Below are positions 1 to 9,533 of a DNA stretch of 64,000 nt, piece after piece. The translations under genes and the position numbers were made by a program. Each line of letters starts with the position of its first letter. Position 1 is the first letter of the stretch. The notes under the pieces were generated by a model. That model saw only the letters and a list, made by a program, of their open reading frames with translations. It did no database searches and was not told the origin of the DNA. The DNA comes from Bradyrhizobium ontarionense (GTDB lineage: Bacteria; Pseudomonadota; Alphaproteobacteria; Rhizobiales; Xanthobacteraceae): positions 8,371,846 to 8,435,845 of the forward strand of contig NZ_CP088156.1 in NCBI RefSeq assembly GCF_021088345.1, read 5' to 3'.

Positions 1-252
1 GGGCCCGGCATCGAGCGTCTGGCTGTTCCCGTAGCCTGGCAGGTCGGGAACGATGACCGTGTGGCGGGTCGCCAAAGCCGGCGCGACAGCATGCCAGCAG
101 GCATGGTCTTGCGGATAGCCATGCAACAGCAGGACGGGCGGCCCGTTTCCGCCAACGACCCCACTGAAGCGCGTGCGTGAGGTCGCATGGTCGAGCCTGG
201 CGAAACCTTCGAACAGGCGATGGGGCGAGGAATGGCTGGTGTCACTGGTCAT
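1..252 (-). CDS. alpha/beta hydrolase, N-terminal part only
   Basis: The first 84 residues are present and the gene runs off the left edge of the window. The visible part has the strand-turn motif [10 protein letters not shown] (oxyanion-hole HG) and then [12 protein letters not shown], the usual start of a haloacetate dehalogenase or epoxide-hydrolase-like alpha/beta hydrolase. The catalytic serine, acid and histidine lie outside the window, so the substrate cannot be inferred. Its ATG overlaps the stop of the upstream transporter gene as ATGA, which implies translational coupling in one minus-strand operon. Confidence 0.8.
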   Translation of the reverse strand, partial: MTSDTSHSSPHRLFEGFARLDHATSRTRFSGVVGGNGPPVLLLHGYPQDHACWHAVAPALATRHTVIVPDLPGYGNSQTLDAGP

Positions 253-1193
253 GGCGTTCGTCCTTGAGTCGATCGCGACTGATGAACGGGCTCGGGCGGC
301 GTGGCTCTCGACGGGCTCGCAGGGCGCGATCGGGCGCCGGGCCGCGCAAAGGATCGGCTTTGGGTGATCGCCACGCCGCAGATGCAAATCAGCGCGCCGG
401 CGGCAAGGCGCGCGGTCAGCGGCTCGTGCAGGAAAATCACGCCACCGGCTATCGCGTAGGCCGTCTGGAGCAGCCCGTAGGGTGCAATCCGTGCCATCGA
501 GCATTTCGCGATCAGCCAGAACCACAAGCCAAAGCCGGCGATCCCGCCGAGCACGACAGTGTAGGCAAAGGCCACCCACGCCAGGGGCGGGGAGGTGTGC
601 AGTGAGGCGAGTTGGCCATGCTCGAGCAACGCCGAGGCCACCCAAACTTGCGGCACGGTGAAGAGCGACACCCAGGCCATGAGCTTCAGAGGCTCGAACG
701 GACCGTAACGCTTGGTGAGCACGTTTCCGATTGCCATGGCAAGCCCGGCGCCGATGACCAGCAAGGTCGGAAGGAGCTCGATCGGCACCGTCGGCGCCGC
801 GACCGTGAGTCCTACGCCTGCGAATGCGACCGCCACGCCGAGGACCACCCGCAGCGGCGGTCGCTCGCCGAGGAGCGGCCAAGCGAGCAGAACCGTGAAC
901 GGTGTCTGGAGCTGGAACGCGACCGCCAACACACCCGCTTCGCCGTGTGCGAGCCCGGCATAGACCAGTCCGAAATTCAGGCCACCCATGAAAATCGATA
1001 TCCCGACGACCGGCCCAAGCTCGCGCCGCGTGAGGCGCCCGACGAACGGAAGCACGAGCGCGGCGATGATCGCGAAGCGCAGGCCGAGAAAAAACAGCGG
1101 AGGAAACGCCGTCAGGCCAACCTTGATCACAACGAACTGGAATCCCCACAGCAGCGGCACCAGCAGGGCGCAAGCGATTTCGATCGGCGACAT
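249..1193 (-). CDS. EamA/DMT-family transporter
   Basis: This is a 314-residue integral membrane protein with about ten hydrophobic segments in two EamA repeats, starting [23 protein letters not shown]. The family exports metabolites such as amino acids or drugs; the substrate is unknown. A GTG 15 bases further upstream would add five residues, but the ATG chosen has AAGAGG five bases before it. The C-terminus is a hydrophilic Arg/Pro-rich tail of roughly 30 residues. The gene sits 70 bases after a tetR gene and is coupled to the following hydrolase, so the regulator probably controls this exporter. Confidence 0.85.
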   Translation of the reverse strand: MSPIEIACALLVPLLWGFQFVVIKVGLTAFPPLFFLGLRFAIIAALVLPFVGRLTRRELGPVVGISIFMGGLNFGLVYAGLAHGEAGVLAVAFQLQTPFTVLLAWPLLGERPPLRVVLGVAVAFAGVGLTVAAPTVPIELLPTLLVIGAGLAMAIGNVLTKRYGPFEPLKLMAWVSLFTVPQVWVASALLEHGQLASLHTSPPLAWVAFAYTVVLGGIAGFGLWFWLIAKCSMARIAPYGLLQTAYAIAGGVIFLHEPLTARLAAGALICICGVAITQSRSFARPGARSRPASPSRATPPEPVHQSRSTQGRTP

Positions 1194-1263
1194 CGACGCC
1201 TCTTTCACGACCGTTCAGTCCAGATATAGAGGTGCTTGTGGAACTTGGTACTCACGCTGTCCC

Positions 1264-1881
1264 CTACTTTGTGAAACGGTCGAACAGTGCGTCGACCGTG
1301 GTTTGCCACACGGTTCGATCGATCCCCGTCTTGCCGACGACACGGAGGCCTTCGACCAGGCACAACAGGATGCGCGCGGCGCTCAAGGGCTCGACTCCAT
1401 CCGCCAGCTCGCCCTCGGCCCGCGCGCGTGCCAGTGCGTCAGCCAGCCGCCGTTCCATCGTCGTGAAGAAGCGCCGGATGCGCTTTTCGACCTCGACGTC
1501 GTGCGCGACGAGCTCCATCGCCGTCGCCACGACCAGACATCCGCGCTTTCCTTTGGCACCACTGGTGCGACCGACATAGCCGTCGAGACAGGCACGCAGG
1601 CCCGCGAGCGCGTTCTGCCGGGAGTCGAGCTCGGTATCGAGCCGGGCCAGAGCGTCGTCGATGTATCGGTCGAGGGAGCGTAAAAACAGGCCGTGCTTGT
1701 CGCCGAAGGCGGTGTAGAGACTGCCGCGCGACAGCTTTGTCGCTTCAAGCAGGTCCGGAAGCGATGTGCCGTGATAGCCGTGCGACCAGAACACATCCAT
1801 GGCGCGCTCGACGGCCGTTTCCGGGTCGAACTCTCGAGGGCGGCCTCTCGGCAACCTTGCTGAGGTGTTTCGTGCCATCAT
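1264..1881 (-). CDS. TetR/AcrR-family transcriptional regulator
   Basis: The 205-residue protein has an N-terminal helix-turn-helix at about residues 25-65 (AMDVFWSHGYHGTSLPDLL, then LSRGSLYTAFGDKHGL), the classic TetR_N domain. A C-terminal ligand domain with a TetR_C-like GxxGCLVV segment follows. It is the first gene of a minus-strand run with an EamA transporter and a hydrolase. Such repressors typically bind next to their own start, and an inverted repeat lies just upstream. The start is one of two adjacent ATG codons with no strong Shine-Dalgarno sequence. Confidence 0.88.
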   Translation of the reverse strand: MMARNTSARLPRGRPREFDPETAVERAMDVFWSHGYHGTSLPDLLEATKLSRGSLYTAFGDKHGLFLRSLDRYIDDALARLDTELDSRQNALAGLRACLDGYVGRTSGAKGKRGCLVVATAMELVAHDVEVEKRIRRFFTTMERRLADALARARAEGELADGVEPLSAARILLCLVEGLRVVGKTGIDRTVWQTTVDALFDRFTK

Positions 1882-1890
1882 TCATATATC

Positions 1891-1906
1891 ATGACCGTTC
1901 GGTCGT
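1891..1906. promoter_or_regulatory. candidate TetR operator
   Basis: GACCG-TT-CGGTC at 1893-1904 is a perfect 5-base-arm inverted repeat with one further matching outer pair (A1891/T1906). It lies 12 bases upstream of the tetR start. GACCG/CGGTC arms are common in operators of this family. Autoregulation is inferred. Confidence 0.4.
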
Positions 1907-1992
1907 TAAATGCAAGAGGTCTCCTGGAAGATCGGTTTCAGCACCGGCGCCGGGACAACCGGGAGTATGCGGTCATCCGGTCGCGGCGGTCC

Positions 1993-2568
1993 TTAGCGGC
2001 CGAGCCCTGGAGGCGGTGCCTCGCTGGCGCCCGGACCGAGGGAGCGTTGCACCATCACCGTATCGGACCAGCGGCCATAGCGGTACGCAACCCCTGGAAG
2101 CAGCCCGACCCGGACGAAGCCGAACCGCTCGTGGATGCTGAGCGAAGCGGTGTTGTCCGCATCGATGTAGCCGATCATCTGGCGATATCCGGCAGCGGCA
2201 CAGGCGTCGATCAGAGCTTGCATCAACAGCCGGCCGACCCCGCGGCTGAGATGCTCGTGATGCACGTAGATCGAGTGCTTGACCGCAAACCGGTAGGCGG
2301 GCCGCTTCCTGAACTGCACCACATAGGCGTAGCCGACGACCTCGCCGCGAAACGTCGCCACCAGATGCGGCAGACGCTGATTGCGCAGGTTCTTGCGCCG
2401 CTGCTTGAGGTCATCCGGCTCCGGAGCCCCCGAACCGGCGGCGCTGTCTTCGACCCCGCGGCGAACGTGGCGCCGGTAGATCGCGAGCATCGCCTCGACG
2501 TCCTCGTCACGTGACGGCCGGACGTTGACCGGCGGTTCGGTTTCGAGAGCGGTCGTCGTGCTGTCCAT
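1993..2568 (-). CDS. GNAT N-acetyltransferase, phosphinothricin-acetyltransferase-like
   Basis: The protein has 191 residues from ATG at 2568. It shows the GNAT acetyl-CoA motif A (SIYVHHEHLSRGVGRLLMQALI, with the R/Q-x-x-G-x-G/A pattern as RGVGRL), then a late segment ASLSIHERFGFVRVG typical of the PAT/bar branch, and a WSDTVMVQR end. An in-frame TTG at 2589 would overlap the upstream gene. The gene follows the decarboxylase by 8 bases, so the two are probably cotranscribed; acetylation of an amine product is a guess. The substrate is unknown. Confidence 0.8.
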   Translation of the reverse strand: MDSTTTALETEPPVNVRPSRDEDVEAMLAIYRRHVRRGVEDSAAGSGAPEPDDLKQRRKNLRNQRLPHLVATFRGEVVGYAYVVQFRKRPAYRFAVKHSIYVHHEHLSRGVGRLLMQALIDACAAAGYRQMIGYIDADNTASLSIHERFGFVRVGLLPGVAYRYGRWSDTVMVQRSLGPGASEAPPPGLGR

Positions 2569-2576
2569 GGTTCGGA

Positions 2577-4934
2577 TTACTCTGCGCAAACATAGGTGTA
2601 GAGCCGAATCTGACCAGATTCGTCGATCTCCTTGTACAATCCCTGAATCTCGACGTCGAAGCCCGGGAACGTGTTGAAGGCGCGCTCGAACATCTTGAGG
2701 TAGTCGATCATCGGTTTGGCGCGGTCGGCGAGTCGTTCGCCTGGCACGATGGTGGCGATGCCCGGCGGGTAGACCACGAAAGGCGTTGTCGCGATGCGTC
2801 CCGCGATCTGATCGATCGGCAGGTAGTCGACCTCGTTGCGCATCAGCGCACGCGCCGCCTCGCGTGGCGACATCGCGATCTCCGGCATGTGCTGAGGCTG
2901 GAACTGCTTGGCCTGCAGCGCGCTCACGTCGGCCTCGCGGTAGAACCGATGCATCTCGGCGCAGAGGTCGCGCAGCCGCACCTTGCCGTATCTGGCAAAT
3001 CGGCGGCGCGTGAATTCCGGGATAGCATCCTCCAGCAGCACGTTGTCGTCGTGGAGCCGCTTGAACGCGACGAGCCCGCTGATCAGGGTGCCCGCCTTGC
3101 TCGCCTCAACGCCCGGCGTAAGCAGGAACAGCAGCGAGTTGAGATCGTTCTTCTCCGCCACGATGCGGTTCTCGCGTAGATATTGGGCGACGACCGGGGC
3201 GGGGATGCCGTGTTCGGCATAGCCGCCCGTGACCCGATCGAAGCCGGGGGTCAGCAGGGTCAGCTTGTTCGGATCGGTCATGGCGAAGCCTGCGGCGAGA
3301 TCCGGAAAGCCGTGCCATGCCGCGCCGGGCGCGAGCTGCCAAAGCGAGGCGTCGGTCGCGAGTTGGTCGGTCGAGATCGCCTCCCAGGCCACGTCGTGGC
3401 GAGCGTCCGCACTGGCCGCATCGGGAATGGACACCCGATCAGGCACGAACGGCTCGAAGAACCAGCGCCTGGCCGGGTCCTTCTCCTTCTCCTCGAACTC
3501 GCGGCGCATCGCGCGGATCTTCTTGCGCAGTTCGATGCCGAGCCGGATCGTGTCGTCCCACAGCACCTCGCCGGAGCGGCCCTTCATCATCTGCGCGCCG
3601 ACATCAAGCGACGCGAACAGCGGATAGAACGGCGAGGTCGAGGCGTGCTGCATGAAGCTTTCGTTGAAGCGGCGATGCTCGACCCGTCGCCGCTGGCCCT
3701 TGATGTGGCGGTCCTTGACGTGGATCTGGGACGCCTGCGAGAAGCTCGCGAGCTGCTTGTGGGTCGATTGGGTGGCAATGATGCCGGGAGCGTCGGGTCC
3801 GAGCTCGCCGAGTCCCATGGCGAAGCGCCCGGCATAGAGCGGGTGAAATTTCATGAAGCCGGCCCAGGCCTCGTCGAACATGATGTAGTCGCAGAGATGG
3901 CCGATGCGCTTCAGGATCATCTCCGCGCTGTGGATGGTGCCGTCATAGGTGCACTGCTCGACCACGGCGATCCGGAACGGCCGCTCCTTGCGCCACGCGT
4001 CGGGGTCCTTCACCAGGGGGCTGTTGCGGATCTGCTGTCTGAGGTGCTCCTCGTCGAGCAGGTCCCAGCGCATCGGGCCGATCAGGCCCCAGGGATTGCG
4101 CACCGTCGGGATGTAGATCGGGACCCCGCCCGAGATCAGCAGCGCGCCATGGTGGGCGGCCTTGTGGTTGTTGCGGTCGAACAGCACGAGGTCGCCGTCG
4201 GTGACCAGCGCCCCAAGCACCACCTTGTTCGAGGTCGAGGTACCGTTGAGGACGAAATAGGTCTTCTCGGCGCCGAAGATCTGCGCCGCTTCCTTCTGGG
4301 CGCGCAGCGCCGGTCCCTCATGGGTGAGGAGGTCGCCGAGGTCGAGCACCGAATTGTCGAGATCGTCGCGGAATACGGCCTCGCCAAGATGCTCGACGAA
4401 CACCCGTCCGATCGGGCTGCGGCTGTAGAACACGCCGCCATTGTGCCCGGGGCAGGTCCAGAGCTGGTTGCCTTCCTCGGCATAGTCGACGAGCGCGCCG
4501 AAAAATGGCGTCTTCAGCGTCTCGGCATATTGCTTCAGCCGGCTGATCAGGTTCTTGGCGATGAAGGCGGGGGTCTCCTCCGACAGGAAGACGTAGCCGT
4601 CGATGAAGTCGAGTACCTCCACCGGCAGGTCCTCGAATCGCTTGCGCCGAATCAGGAGGATGATCGGGAAATCCAGACCGCGCCGGCGCATCAGGTTGAT
4701 CAGCGACGCCGTCTTGCCTTCCAGCCCCTTCTTGCCCCATTCCACGACCATGCAGCCGATCGCGGCATCGGTCTGCACGGCGATCTCGGCATCCTCCAGC
4801 TTGCGAGCGCGCACGACCTCGAACCCCGAGCGCTGGATCTCCTCGATGATCTGGTTGAAGCGGACGCCGGCGAGGTCGTCGGTCTCGAAGACGGGCGCGG
4901 CGAACAGGAAGGTGAAGCGGCGGAAGTAATCCAT
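2577..4934 (-). CDS. Orn/Lys/Arg decarboxylase, class I, PLP-dependent
   Basis: The protein has 785 residues in the expected order for the bacterial basic-amino-acid decarboxylase family: an N-terminal wing domain (residues 1-140), the PLP domain with the schiff-base motif STHKQL (K393) and the acidic cofactor residue in FDEAWAGF (about 354), and a C-terminal domain. The size fits an inducible arginine, lysine or ornithine decarboxylase; the sequence alone does not settle the substrate. The start at 4934 is chosen because the family begins at the wing domain and GAAAGA lies upstream; a start at 5027 would add 31 unlikely residues. Roles include acid resistance and polyamine synthesis. Confidence 0.9.
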   Translation of the reverse strand: MDYFRRFTFLFAAPVFETDDLAGVRFNQIIEEIQRSGFEVVRARKLEDAEIAVQTDAAIGCMVVEWGKKGLEGKTASLINLMRRRGLDFPIILLIRRKRFEDLPVEVLDFIDGYVFLSEETPAFIAKNLISRLKQYAETLKTPFFGALVDYAEEGNQLWTCPGHNGGVFYSRSPIGRVFVEHLGEAVFRDDLDNSVLDLGDLLTHEGPALRAQKEAAQIFGAEKTYFVLNGTSTSNKVVLGALVTDGDLVLFDRNNHKAAHHGALLISGGVPIYIPTVRNPWGLIGPMRWDLLDEEHLRQQIRNSPLVKDPDAWRKERPFRIAVVEQCTYDGTIHSAEMILKRIGHLCDYIMFDEAWAGFMKFHPLYAGRFAMGLGELGPDAPGIIATQSTHKQLASFSQASQIHVKDRHIKGQRRRVEHRRFNESFMQHASTSPFYPLFASLDVGAQMMKGRSGEVLWDDTIRLGIELRKKIRAMRREFEEKEKDPARRWFFEPFVPDRVSIPDAASADARHDVAWEAISTDQLATDASLWQLAPGAAWHGFPDLAAGFAMTDPNKLTLLTPGFDRVTGGYAEHGIPAPVVAQYLRENRIVAEKNDLNSLLFLLTPGVEASKAGTLISGLVAFKRLHDDNVLLEDAIPEFTRRRFARYGKVRLRDLCAEMHRFYREADVSALQAKQFQPQHMPEIAMSPREAARALMRNEVDYLPIDQIAGRIATTPFVVYPPGIATIVPGERLADRAKPMIDYLKMFERAFNTFPGFDVEIQGLYKEIDESGQIRLYTYVCAE

Positions 4935-5139
4935 GCGAGTCTTTCGGGCTGGTGGGCAGTCACGTCTCGACCGGTTCGATGACAGGTGGATGACAATCAG
5001 GCATAGGGCGCGCCAAGGTTCTGCCAATGAGCCTGCTTTGTTCGCGTCCTGCGCTCTAGGGGACCGCGCCCATGCGCTTGTGTTGGCCGTGTCGCAGTGG
5101 CAATCGTCCCAACACTTAGCAGAGCTGAAAGGATCCGTG

Positions 5140-6195
5140 GTGCTCCCTGAATGGATCAGCGTTGAATGTGCGGCTCCCTCCGAGACTCATCGCGAGGCGG
5201 CCCTGGCGCGCCAGGCGCAACTGACGAAGCCGATGGGAGCGCTCGGACGGCTGGAGGAGGTCGCGGTCGCGCTTGCGGCGCTGCAGGCCTCAAAGACGCC
5301 AGGTGCCGACCGCGTCCCTGTGGTGCTGTTCGCCGGGGATCACGGCATCGCCGCGCGGGGGGTCTCGGCCTATCCGCCCGAAGTCACGGTGCAGATGCTG
5401 GGCAATTTCGCCGGCGGCGGGGCGGCGATCTCGGTGCTGTCGCGCAGCCTGGGCTGTCCTCTCGAGGTCGTGGATGCCGGCACCCTGGCCGTTGAACCGA
5501 TGCGGGGGGTGGTCGTCGACAAGCCGCGGCGCGGTACCCGCGATTTCAGCGTCGAACGCGCGCTGACGCCGGAGGAGGTCGCATTTGCGTGCGATGTCGG
5601 ACACCGGGCCGTCGAGCGGCAGGCCGGCCATGCTCCGCAGCTCTTGATTTTCGGCGAGATGGGCATCGGCAATACCACCTCGGCCGCCGCGATGGCAGCC
5701 GCGCTGCTGTCATGCGCGCCTGCCGACATCGTCGGCAGCGGGACCGGGCTCGACGCCGAGGGCCGGGCGAAGAAGGCGAAGGTCATCGCCGATGCGCTGG
5801 CGCGGCATGGCCTTGCATCTGACGCGCCGGTCGCTGAGGTGATGGAAGCCGTCGGCGGCCTCGAGATCATCGCGATGACCGGCGCGATCATCGCCGCCGC
5901 GCAGCGGCGCTGGCCGGTGCTGGTCGACGGCTTCATCGTCTCGGTCGCGGCGCTCGTGGCCGTCAGGCTCAATCCCTCGTGCCGGCCCTGGCTGCTGTTC
6001 TCGCACCGCTCGGCCGAGCGCGGCCACGGCATGGTGCTCGAGGCGCTCGGTGCCCGGGCCTTGATCGATCTCGATCTGCGGCTCGGCGAGGCCTCCGGCG
6101 CGGCGACGGCGCTCCCGATCATCCGGCTCGCCTGCGCGCTCCACAACGGCATGGCGACCTTCGCGGAGGCCGCCGTATCGGGACGCGAATCCTGA
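5140..6195 (+). CDS. cobT: nicotinate-nucleotide-dimethylbenzimidazole phosphoribosyltransferase
   Basis: This enzyme makes alpha-ribazole phosphate from nicotinate mononucleotide and dimethylbenzimidazole for the lower ligand of cobalamin. The 351-residue length is normal. Recognisable segments are the TKPMGALGRLE start, FAGDHGIAARGVSAYPPEVT, GEMGIGNTTSAAA and the C-terminal ALHNGMATFAEAA carrying the catalytic-glutamate region. AAAGGA lies six bases before GTG 5140; GTG 5137 is an alternative. This is the CobU of the Pseudomonas denitrificans naming. It overlaps the following phosphatase by one base (TGATG). Confidence 0.93.
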   Translation: MLPEWISVECAAPSETHREAALARQAQLTKPMGALGRLEEVAVALAALQASKTPGADRVPVVLFAGDHGIAARGVSAYPPEVTVQMLGNFAGGGAAISVLSRSLGCPLEVVDAGTLAVEPMRGVVVDKPRRGTRDFSVERALTPEEVAFACDVGHRAVERQAGHAPQLLIFGEMGIGNTTSAAAMAAALLSCAPADIVGSGTGLDAEGRAKKAKVIADALARHGLASDAPVAEVMEAVGGLEIIAMTGAIIAAAQRRWPVLVDGFIVSVAALVAVRLNPSCRPWLLFSHRSAERGHGMVLEALGARALIDLDLRLGEASGAATALPIIRLACALHNGMATFAEAAVSGRES

Positions 6196-6788
6196 TGCGG
6201 ATCGATCTTCTGCGCCATGGCACGACCGGCCGCGATGGTTACCTCGATGGCCGCACCGATCCGCCGCTCAGCGATGCCGGCTGGGACCAATTCCGGCGGC
6301 AGACGCAAGGTGGCATCTGGCGCCGCGTCGTCAGCTCGCCGCGGGCGCGGGCACGTGCAGCCGCCGAGGACTATGCGCGACGGACCGGGTGTGCGCTGGA
6401 CATCGACGCCGATTGGAGCGAGCTCGATTTCGGGCGCTGGGAGGGGCGTAAGCGCAGCGACATCGCGGCCGAACCTGGCGGGGCCGCCTTGCTCGACGCC
6501 TTCCATGCTGATCCCGCGGCATCAGCGCCGGATGGCGAGAGCTGGGCCGATCTGCAGCAGCGCGTGGCGCGTGCGCTCGATCGTATTCTCGCCCGTCCCG
6601 AACCCGCGCCGGTCCTGGTGGTCGCGCATGGCGGCGCCATTCGCGCCGCGCTGTCCCATCTGCTCGGCTGGCCGTTGCATCAATTGTGGAGTTTGCGCAT
6701 TCATCCGGGGACCCGCATCATGCTCGCTGCCGGGCAGGGCGGGGATGGCGCACCCTGGGGCGAAATCGTCGAGATCATCCAGCCATGA
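6195..6788 (+). CDS. histidine phosphatase, probable alpha-ribazole phosphatase
   Basis: The 197-residue protein starts MRIDLLRHGTT, the RHG motif of the phosphoglycerate-mutase-like histidine phosphatases, and has the second catalytic histidine in VVAHGGAIRA. Its position between cobT and cobS points to removal of the phosphate of alpha-ribazole phosphate or of cobalamin phosphate (CobC of Salmonella). Its start overlaps the cobT stop and its stop overlaps the cobS start, so all three are translationally coupled. The assignment rests on family plus context. Confidence 0.85.
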   Translation: MRIDLLRHGTTGRDGYLDGRTDPPLSDAGWDQFRRQTQGGIWRRVVSSPRARARAAAEDYARRTGCALDIDADWSELDFGRWEGRKRSDIAAEPGGAALLDAFHADPAASAPDGESWADLQQRVARALDRILARPEPAPVLVVAHGGAIRAALSHLLGWPLHQLWSLRIHPGTRIMLAAGQGGDGAPWGEIVEIIQP

Positions 6789-7507
6789 GCTTCCGTGAAT
6801 TCTGGATCGCGCTGCAATTCCTGACGCGGCTGCCGACGCCGCGCATCATCGATCCGCGCCCGGACGATCTCGCGCGCGCAGCGCCGTGGTTTCCCGCGGC
6901 CGGACTGGTGGTCGGGCTGTGTCTGGCTCTGATCGCCCGGCTTCTTCACAGCGCCGATCCGTGGATCGTTGCGCTCGCCGTGCTCGTCGTCTGGATCTGG
7001 ATCACCGGCGCGCTGCACCTCGATGGGCTCGGCGATGTCGCCGATGCGTTCGGAGCCTCGCATGGCAAGCCGGAGCGGTTCATCGCCGTGCTCGGTGATC
7101 CCCATGCGGGCAGCTTCGCCGTCGTCGCGATCACCTTGCAGATGATCGCGAAGCTGGTGCTCGTCGCCGAGCTGGCGACCGAGCCTGCCGCGCTCTGGGC
7201 GCTGGTTCTGATCCCGGCCTGGGCGCGATGGGGCACGCTGGTCTGCAACAAGACGCTGCTCTCGCTGAAGCCAGGACTGGGCGCGAGCATCGCGAACAGC
7301 GTCGGCTGGAACGTCATTGTCGCCTGGGGCATTGCGCTCGCCATTGCGGCATTCGCCGGCGCACCTGCCACCCTGATAGCCATCGCTGTCGTTCCGGCGG
7401 TCGCCTTCTACTGGCAATGGCGGCTCGGCGGCATCACCGGCGACTGTCACGGCGCCAGCATCGAGGTGACCGAGACACTGCTGCTGCTCGCCTGCGTCCT
7501 CGGCTGA
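6785..7507 (+). CDS. cobS: adenosylcobinamide-GDP ribazoletransferase (cobalamin synthase)
   Basis: The 240-residue membrane enzyme joins alpha-ribazole to adenosylcobinamide-GDP. The sequence has FWIALQFLTRLPTP at the start, the conserved acidic motif LHLDGLGDVADAFG (about residues 80-93), several hydrophobic membrane segments, and GDCHGASIEVTE near the end, all hallmarks of CobS/CobV. The ATG overlaps the upstream stop as ATGA. It runs towards cobC, leaving six bases between the two stops. Confidence 0.92.
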   Translation: MSFREFWIALQFLTRLPTPRIIDPRPDDLARAAPWFPAAGLVVGLCLALIARLLHSADPWIVALAVLVVWIWITGALHLDGLGDVADAFGASHGKPERFIAVLGDPHAGSFAVVAITLQMIAKLVLVAELATEPAALWALVLIPAWARWGTLVCNKTLLSLKPGLGASIANSVGWNVIVAWGIALAIAAFAGAPATLIAIAVVPAVAFYWQWRLGGITGDCHGASIEVTETLLLLACVLG

Positions 7508-7513
7508 ACTGCG

Positions 7514-8539
7514 TCAGCGGCCGAGCGCCTGCGCCAGCCGCTGCCAGCTCGTCTCATCTCCCGGCAGGCCAAAGCGCAGCCAGGCCGGATGGGCCGGAAA
7601 GCGCCGGACGTGAATGCCGTGACGAGCGAGCCGCTCGGCGATGTCAGGCGCGTTCGCGGTGTCGATCAACCGGAACAGCGGCGTGCCGCCGACGACATTG
7701 CAGCCCGCGCTGCCGAGCAGCGCATCAAGGCGCAGGCAATCTGCCGTTAGCCGCGCACCTGTCTGCGCCAGCCAAGCATCGTCGGCCAGCGCCGCCGTCC
7801 CGATGGCAATCGCGGGTCCCGATATCGCCCACGGTCCGAGCTCTTCGGGCAGTCGCCGCACGATGTCTTCGGAGCTGATCGCAAAGCCGAGGCGGACGCC
7901 GGCAAGGCCGTAGACCTTGCCGAAGGAGCGCAGCACGATCGTCGCGGGCGGCAGGTCGGCCACGAGGCTCGCGTTGGGATGGAGATCGGTGAAAGCCTCG
8001 TCGACGATCAGCAGGCCGTCGCGTCGTCGCAGCGTCGCGGCCAGTGCGACCAGCGTGTCACGTGGCAGCAAGCGGCCGGTCGGGTTGTTGGGATTCACGA
8101 TGACAGCGACGTCGGCGACGGCGAGCGCGTCGACATCATCGACCAGGGCCACGCGATGACCGCAACGGCGCCAGCACAGCGCATGCTCCTCATAGGTCGG
8201 CGCGAGCACTGCGACGGTCGCGCGCGGGCGCAGCCGCGGGAGGATCTGCAGCAGGGCCTGCGTGCCGGGCGCGGCAACGATCATTGCGGGCGCTTCCACG
8301 CCATAGCGCGCTGCTGCCGCCGCGAGCAGCGCATGCTGCTCGGATCTGGCTGGCAGACGGGCCCAGGCCGCGGGCGGGATTTGCGGCACGGGGTAGGGCA
8401 CAGGGTTGATGCCTGTCGACAGGTCGATCCACGGCCGTGGCGCATCCGGGTAGCGACGGCTGATCTCGTCGAGATCGCCGCCGTGAAGGATCGCTTCCGG
8501 CTCTTCCGTGCACGTGCTAGTCGATCTGTCGTCGTCCAT
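7514..8539 (-). CDS. cobC: threonine-phosphate decarboxylase / CobC aminotransferase
   Basis: The 341-residue protein is a fold-type-I PLP enzyme that supplies the aminopropanol arm of cobalamin. It starts with HGGDLDEISRRYPDAPRPWIDLSTGINP, typical of CobC/CobD, has the NPNNPTGRL motif, and RSFGKVYGLAGVRLGF carrying the PLP lysine and the phosphate-binding arginine. It is divergent from cobD with only 22 bases between the starts, so their promoters overlap the coding ends. CobC and CobD act together on the same side chain. Confidence 0.9.
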   Translation of the reverse strand: MDDDRSTSTCTEEPEAILHGGDLDEISRRYPDAPRPWIDLSTGINPVPYPVPQIPPAAWARLPARSEQHALLAAAAARYGVEAPAMIVAAPGTQALLQILPRLRPRATVAVLAPTYEEHALCWRRCGHRVALVDDVDALAVADVAVIVNPNNPTGRLLPRDTLVALAATLRRRDGLLIVDEAFTDLHPNASLVADLPPATIVLRSFGKVYGLAGVRLGFAISSEDIVRRLPEELGPWAISGPAIAIGTAALADDAWLAQTGARLTADCLRLDALLGSAGCNVVGGTPLFRLIDTANAPDIAERLARHGIHVRRFPAHPAWLRFGLPGDETSWQRLAQALGR

Positions 8540-8561
8540 GTCTGTCCCTTAGCGGAGATCG

Positions 8562-9533
8562 ATGTTCGTCTCTCTCGCGCTCACGGCGCTCCTCGTCGAG
8601 GTGGCGGTCGGTTATCCCCAGGTCCTGGTGCAGCGGATCGGCCATCCCGTCATGTGGATGGGCGCGCTGATAGCATGGGCCGACCGCCGCTGGAACCAGG
8701 GCGAAGCCAGCCACGCCGTGCGCCGTGCGCGCGGCGTGGGGCTCGTCGTTCTGCTCATCGTCGCGATGATGGCCATCGGCCTGGCCGCGACCTGGGCGAT
8801 GCAGGCCGTGGTGGGCGAACCGGCTGCAACGACCGTCCTTGGACTGCTGGCAAGCAGCCTGCTGGCGCAACGCAGTCTCGACACGCACGTCGCGGCGGTC
8901 GCGGCGGGATTGGAGAACGAGGGGATCGACGGCGGCCGTCGGGCGGTGGCGATGATCGTCGGCCGCGATCCGGAGAGCTTGAGCGAAGCCGGCGTCTCAC
9001 GCGCGGCCGTTGAAAGCCTGGCGGAGAACTTTTCCGACGGCGTCGTCGCGCCGCTGTTGTGGCTGGTCGTCGGCGGCCTGCCGGGCATCCTGATCTACAA
9101 GGCCATCAATACCGCCGACAGCATGATCGGTCATCTCTCGGAGCGTCACCGCGCGTTCGGCTGGGCGGCGGCGCGGCTCGACGATCTCGTCAACCTGCCG
9201 GCGTCGCGGCTGTCCGCGCTGTGGATAGCAGCCGCTGCCGCCTGCGTTCCCAAAGCCTCCTCGGCAGCGGCACTGGAAACGGTTGGACACGATGCCTCGA
9301 AGCACCGTTCGCCGAATGCAGGCTGGCCGGAAGCGGCGATGGCGGGCGCCCTGGGATTGCGGCTGGCCGGGCCGCGCGTCTATCACGGTCACCTCGTCAC
9401 GGATGCCTGGATGGGGCATGGTCGCGCCGACCTGGACGCCTCCGACATCCGGCGCGCCTTGCGGCTCTACCGGCTGGCGTGCCTGATCCAGGCTCTGTTC
9501 ATCGCAGGACTTTTCCTCGTCAGGGTTTTGTAG
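8562..9533 (+). CDS. cobD: adenosylcobinamide-phosphate synthase (CobD/CbiB)
   Basis: The 323-residue integral membrane protein attaches aminopropanol (phosphate) to adenosylcobyric acid. Diagnostic segments are [11 protein letters not shown] near the start, [22 protein letters not shown] and the following [13 protein letters not shown] (residues about 145-195). GGAG lies just before the ATG. The last 14 bases overlap the end of cobQ on the other strand. Confidence 0.93.
   Translation: MFVSLALTALLVEVAVGYPQVLVQRIGHPVMWMGALIAWADRRWNQGEASHAVRRARGVGLVVLLIVAMMAIGLAATWAMQAVVGEPAATTVLGLLASSLLAQRSLDTHVAAVAAGLENEGIDGGRRAVAMIVGRDPESLSEAGVSRAAVESLAENFSDGVVAPLLWLVVGGLPGILIYKAINTADSMIGHLSERHRAFGWAAARLDDLVNLPASRLSALWIAAAAACVPKASSAAALETVGHDASKHRSPNAGWPEAAMAGALGLRLAGPRVYHGHLVTDAWMGHGRADLDASDIRRALRLYRLACLIQALFIAGLFLVRVL

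Noticed and set aside
3183..4982. A 599-codon plus-strand frame opposite the decarboxylase
   Set aside because: It is a mirror of a coding strand in GC-rich DNA with no recognisable domain; the PLP decarboxylase on the other strand is unambiguous.
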